In this document: piece after piece, positions 57,811 to 58,512 of the stretch
Position numbering within the stretch: the stretch's first letter is position 1
How the letters are laid out: every line of letters starts with the position of its first letter
Source: Candidatus Latescibacterota bacterium
GTDB lineage: Bacteria > Latescibacterota > UBA2968 > UBA8231
Direction: 5' to 3'
Assembly: GCA_022826515.1 (NCBI GenBank)
Contig: JAJDUT010000023.1
Span: forward strand, 1 to 58,512
Length of the DNA stretch: 58,512 nucleotides
The notes under the pieces: generated by a model
Seen by the model: the letters and a program-made list of their open reading frames with translations, nothing else
Database searches by the model: none
Told to the model about the DNA's origin: nothing
Made by a program: the position numbers and the translations under genes

Positions 57811-58512
57811 ATGTCTTCCATCTTATATGTTTTCGGCCTGCTGGTGTTCGCCTTGGCAGCGCAGTCTGAGATCCTGACCAAAGAACAGCAGCGCATCCTG
57901 CTCGACCTCCAGGAGGCCCACTTAATTCTAGAGCAGGCCAAAGCGCGCGAAGCCGAAGTCGAAATCGAGCACGAGCAGATGATCGGCCTCAAGGAGCGCG
58001 GCGTGGTCACCGGCCAAGAGCTACGCATTGCCCGCGAGCGGTTTGAGCGCGCCCGTGAAGAGCGGCAACGAGCCGACTTAAACCTACAGCGCGCCTTCCT
58101 CAACTCACTAGCTGACGCCACGCACCTGACGGTCGTCAACGGCCAAAAATACGGCGTCGAGGGCGACAAGGTGTGCGTCCGTCTCACCTTGCGCAACGAC
58201 TCAGACCTCCACTTGGCGCAGATGGTCGATCAAGCTCGCCGGCGCTACGCCATCAACGGTCTCGACCAAGACGCCGCGTCGCTATTGCAGGTAAACAACA
58301 TCTTCGCTACCATCCTCGCCGACAACGTCATGGTCGGCCAGCCCTACCAAGTCCACATCCCCGTGCTGGCTCTCGGCGAGGAAGTCGAAGTCGAGGTCGG
58401 CTTGCAGCGTCCTGAAATCGAGGACCTCACCGTGCAACTCCAATACCTCAACCGCACGGACGACCACGTCATTCACTTGGAAAAGGCTTCGGCCCGCGAC
58501 GTAGTGCGCGTG
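57811..58512 (+). CDS. Secreted coiled-coil protein, truncated by the window edge
   Basis: 234 codons from the ATG at 57811 to the last base, without a stop. AAAGGAG lies at 57797-57803. The signal peptide is MSSILYVFGLLVFALAAQS. A long coiled coil follows (ILLDLQEAHLILEQAKAREA; GQELRIARERFERAREERQR), then a beta-rich domain (HLTVVNGQKYGVEGDKVCVR; QPYQVHIPVLALGEEVEVEV). The second part resembles the Ig/NEW1-like repeats of surface proteins. No family is assigned. Confidence 0.7.
   Translation, partial: MSSILYVFGLLVFALAAQSEILTKEQQRILLDLQEAHLILEQAKAREAEVEIEHEQMIGLKERGVVTGQELRIARERFERAREERQRADLNLQRAFLNSLADATHLTVVNGQKYGVEGDKVCVRLTLRNDSDLHLAQMVDQARRRYAINGLDQDAASLLQVNNIFATILADNVMVGQPYQVHIPVLALGEEVEVEVGLQRPEIEDLTVQLQYLNRTDDHVIHLEKASARDVVRV

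Noticed and set aside
1..58512. CRISPR arrays, tRNA or rRNA genes
   Set aside because: No regularly spaced direct repeats and no cloverleaf-like sequence with a GTTCGA-type T-loop were seen; a dedicated search could still find a missed tRNA.

Overview
The window is about 58.5 kb of fairly GC-rich bacterial DNA with no rRNA, tRNA, CRISPR array or intact insertion sequence that I can see. The gene content suggests a large, metabolically versatile, probably uncultivated lineage of the Latescibacterota/Poribacteria kind. The clues are two phytanoyl-CoA-dioxygenase-like proteins, a GH172 (DUF2961) enzyme, an enolase-superfamily enzyme, a DUF6785 membrane protein, a sugar ABC importer, and interspersed palindromic repeats. 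This assignment is inference from gene content only.

Layout. 1-4352: a truncated membrane protein, an SGNH hydrolase, a PLP-dependent deaminase/desulfhydrase and a TIM-barrel protein. 4372-21523: a defence island read entirely on the minus strand. In transcription order it holds an HTH-SNF2 helicase, remnants of an aspartic protease, a small protein plus retropepsin-like protease, TIR-APAZ plus short Argonaute (SPARTA), a DUF1156 adenine methylase, a HigBA toxin-antitoxin pair, an AAA ATPase, a DUF499 ATPase, a second AAA ATPase, and scars of a DUF4276-like gene and a second DUF1156 methylase. Helicase, methylase and DUF499 ATPase form a helicase-methylase-ATPase (Hma-like) backbone; SPARTA, the protease pair, the TA pair and the AAA ATPase sit in its intervals as cargo. 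Start/stop overlaps imply that much of the island is translated as one coupled operon.

21676-24764: a sugar ABC importer without its ATPase. 24886-27680: two tandem paralogous lipoprotein serine proteases with a lone HigA-like regulator between them. 27834-34499: minus-strand metabolic genes (PIG-L-like hydrolase, sulfite-oxidase-like enzyme, endonuclease III, GH172, enolase superfamily, FAD-linked oxidase). 34600-40997: a RelE/Xre pair, a cupin, a 49-codon coupled ORF, an AAC(3)-like acetyltransferase, two PhyH oxygenases, a metallophosphoesterase, an APH(6)-like kinase and a small membrane protein. 41328-44540: mnmA, ahcY and a GNAT acetyltransferase.

44752-58512: a locus headed by an ECF sigma factor and its zinc-binding anti-sigma factor. 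The sigma gene and the secreted-protein gene at 47641 carry the same promoter-like sequence (GTAAAACTTTT, 13 nt, CGTCT), which points to autoregulation and a small local regulon. Downstream of the second promoter lie a secreted protein, a 70-residue four-cysteine secreted peptide, a strong 20-bp hairpin, two ABC-2 permease-like proteins without an ATPase, a DUF1573-like protein broken by an in-frame TGA, a glycosyltransferase-transglutaminase fusion, a GT2 glycosyltransferase, a TPR protein and a truncated secreted coiled-coil protein. This second locus is the best candidate here for something not yet described; the SPARTA-in-Hma arrangement is the best-supported defence finding.
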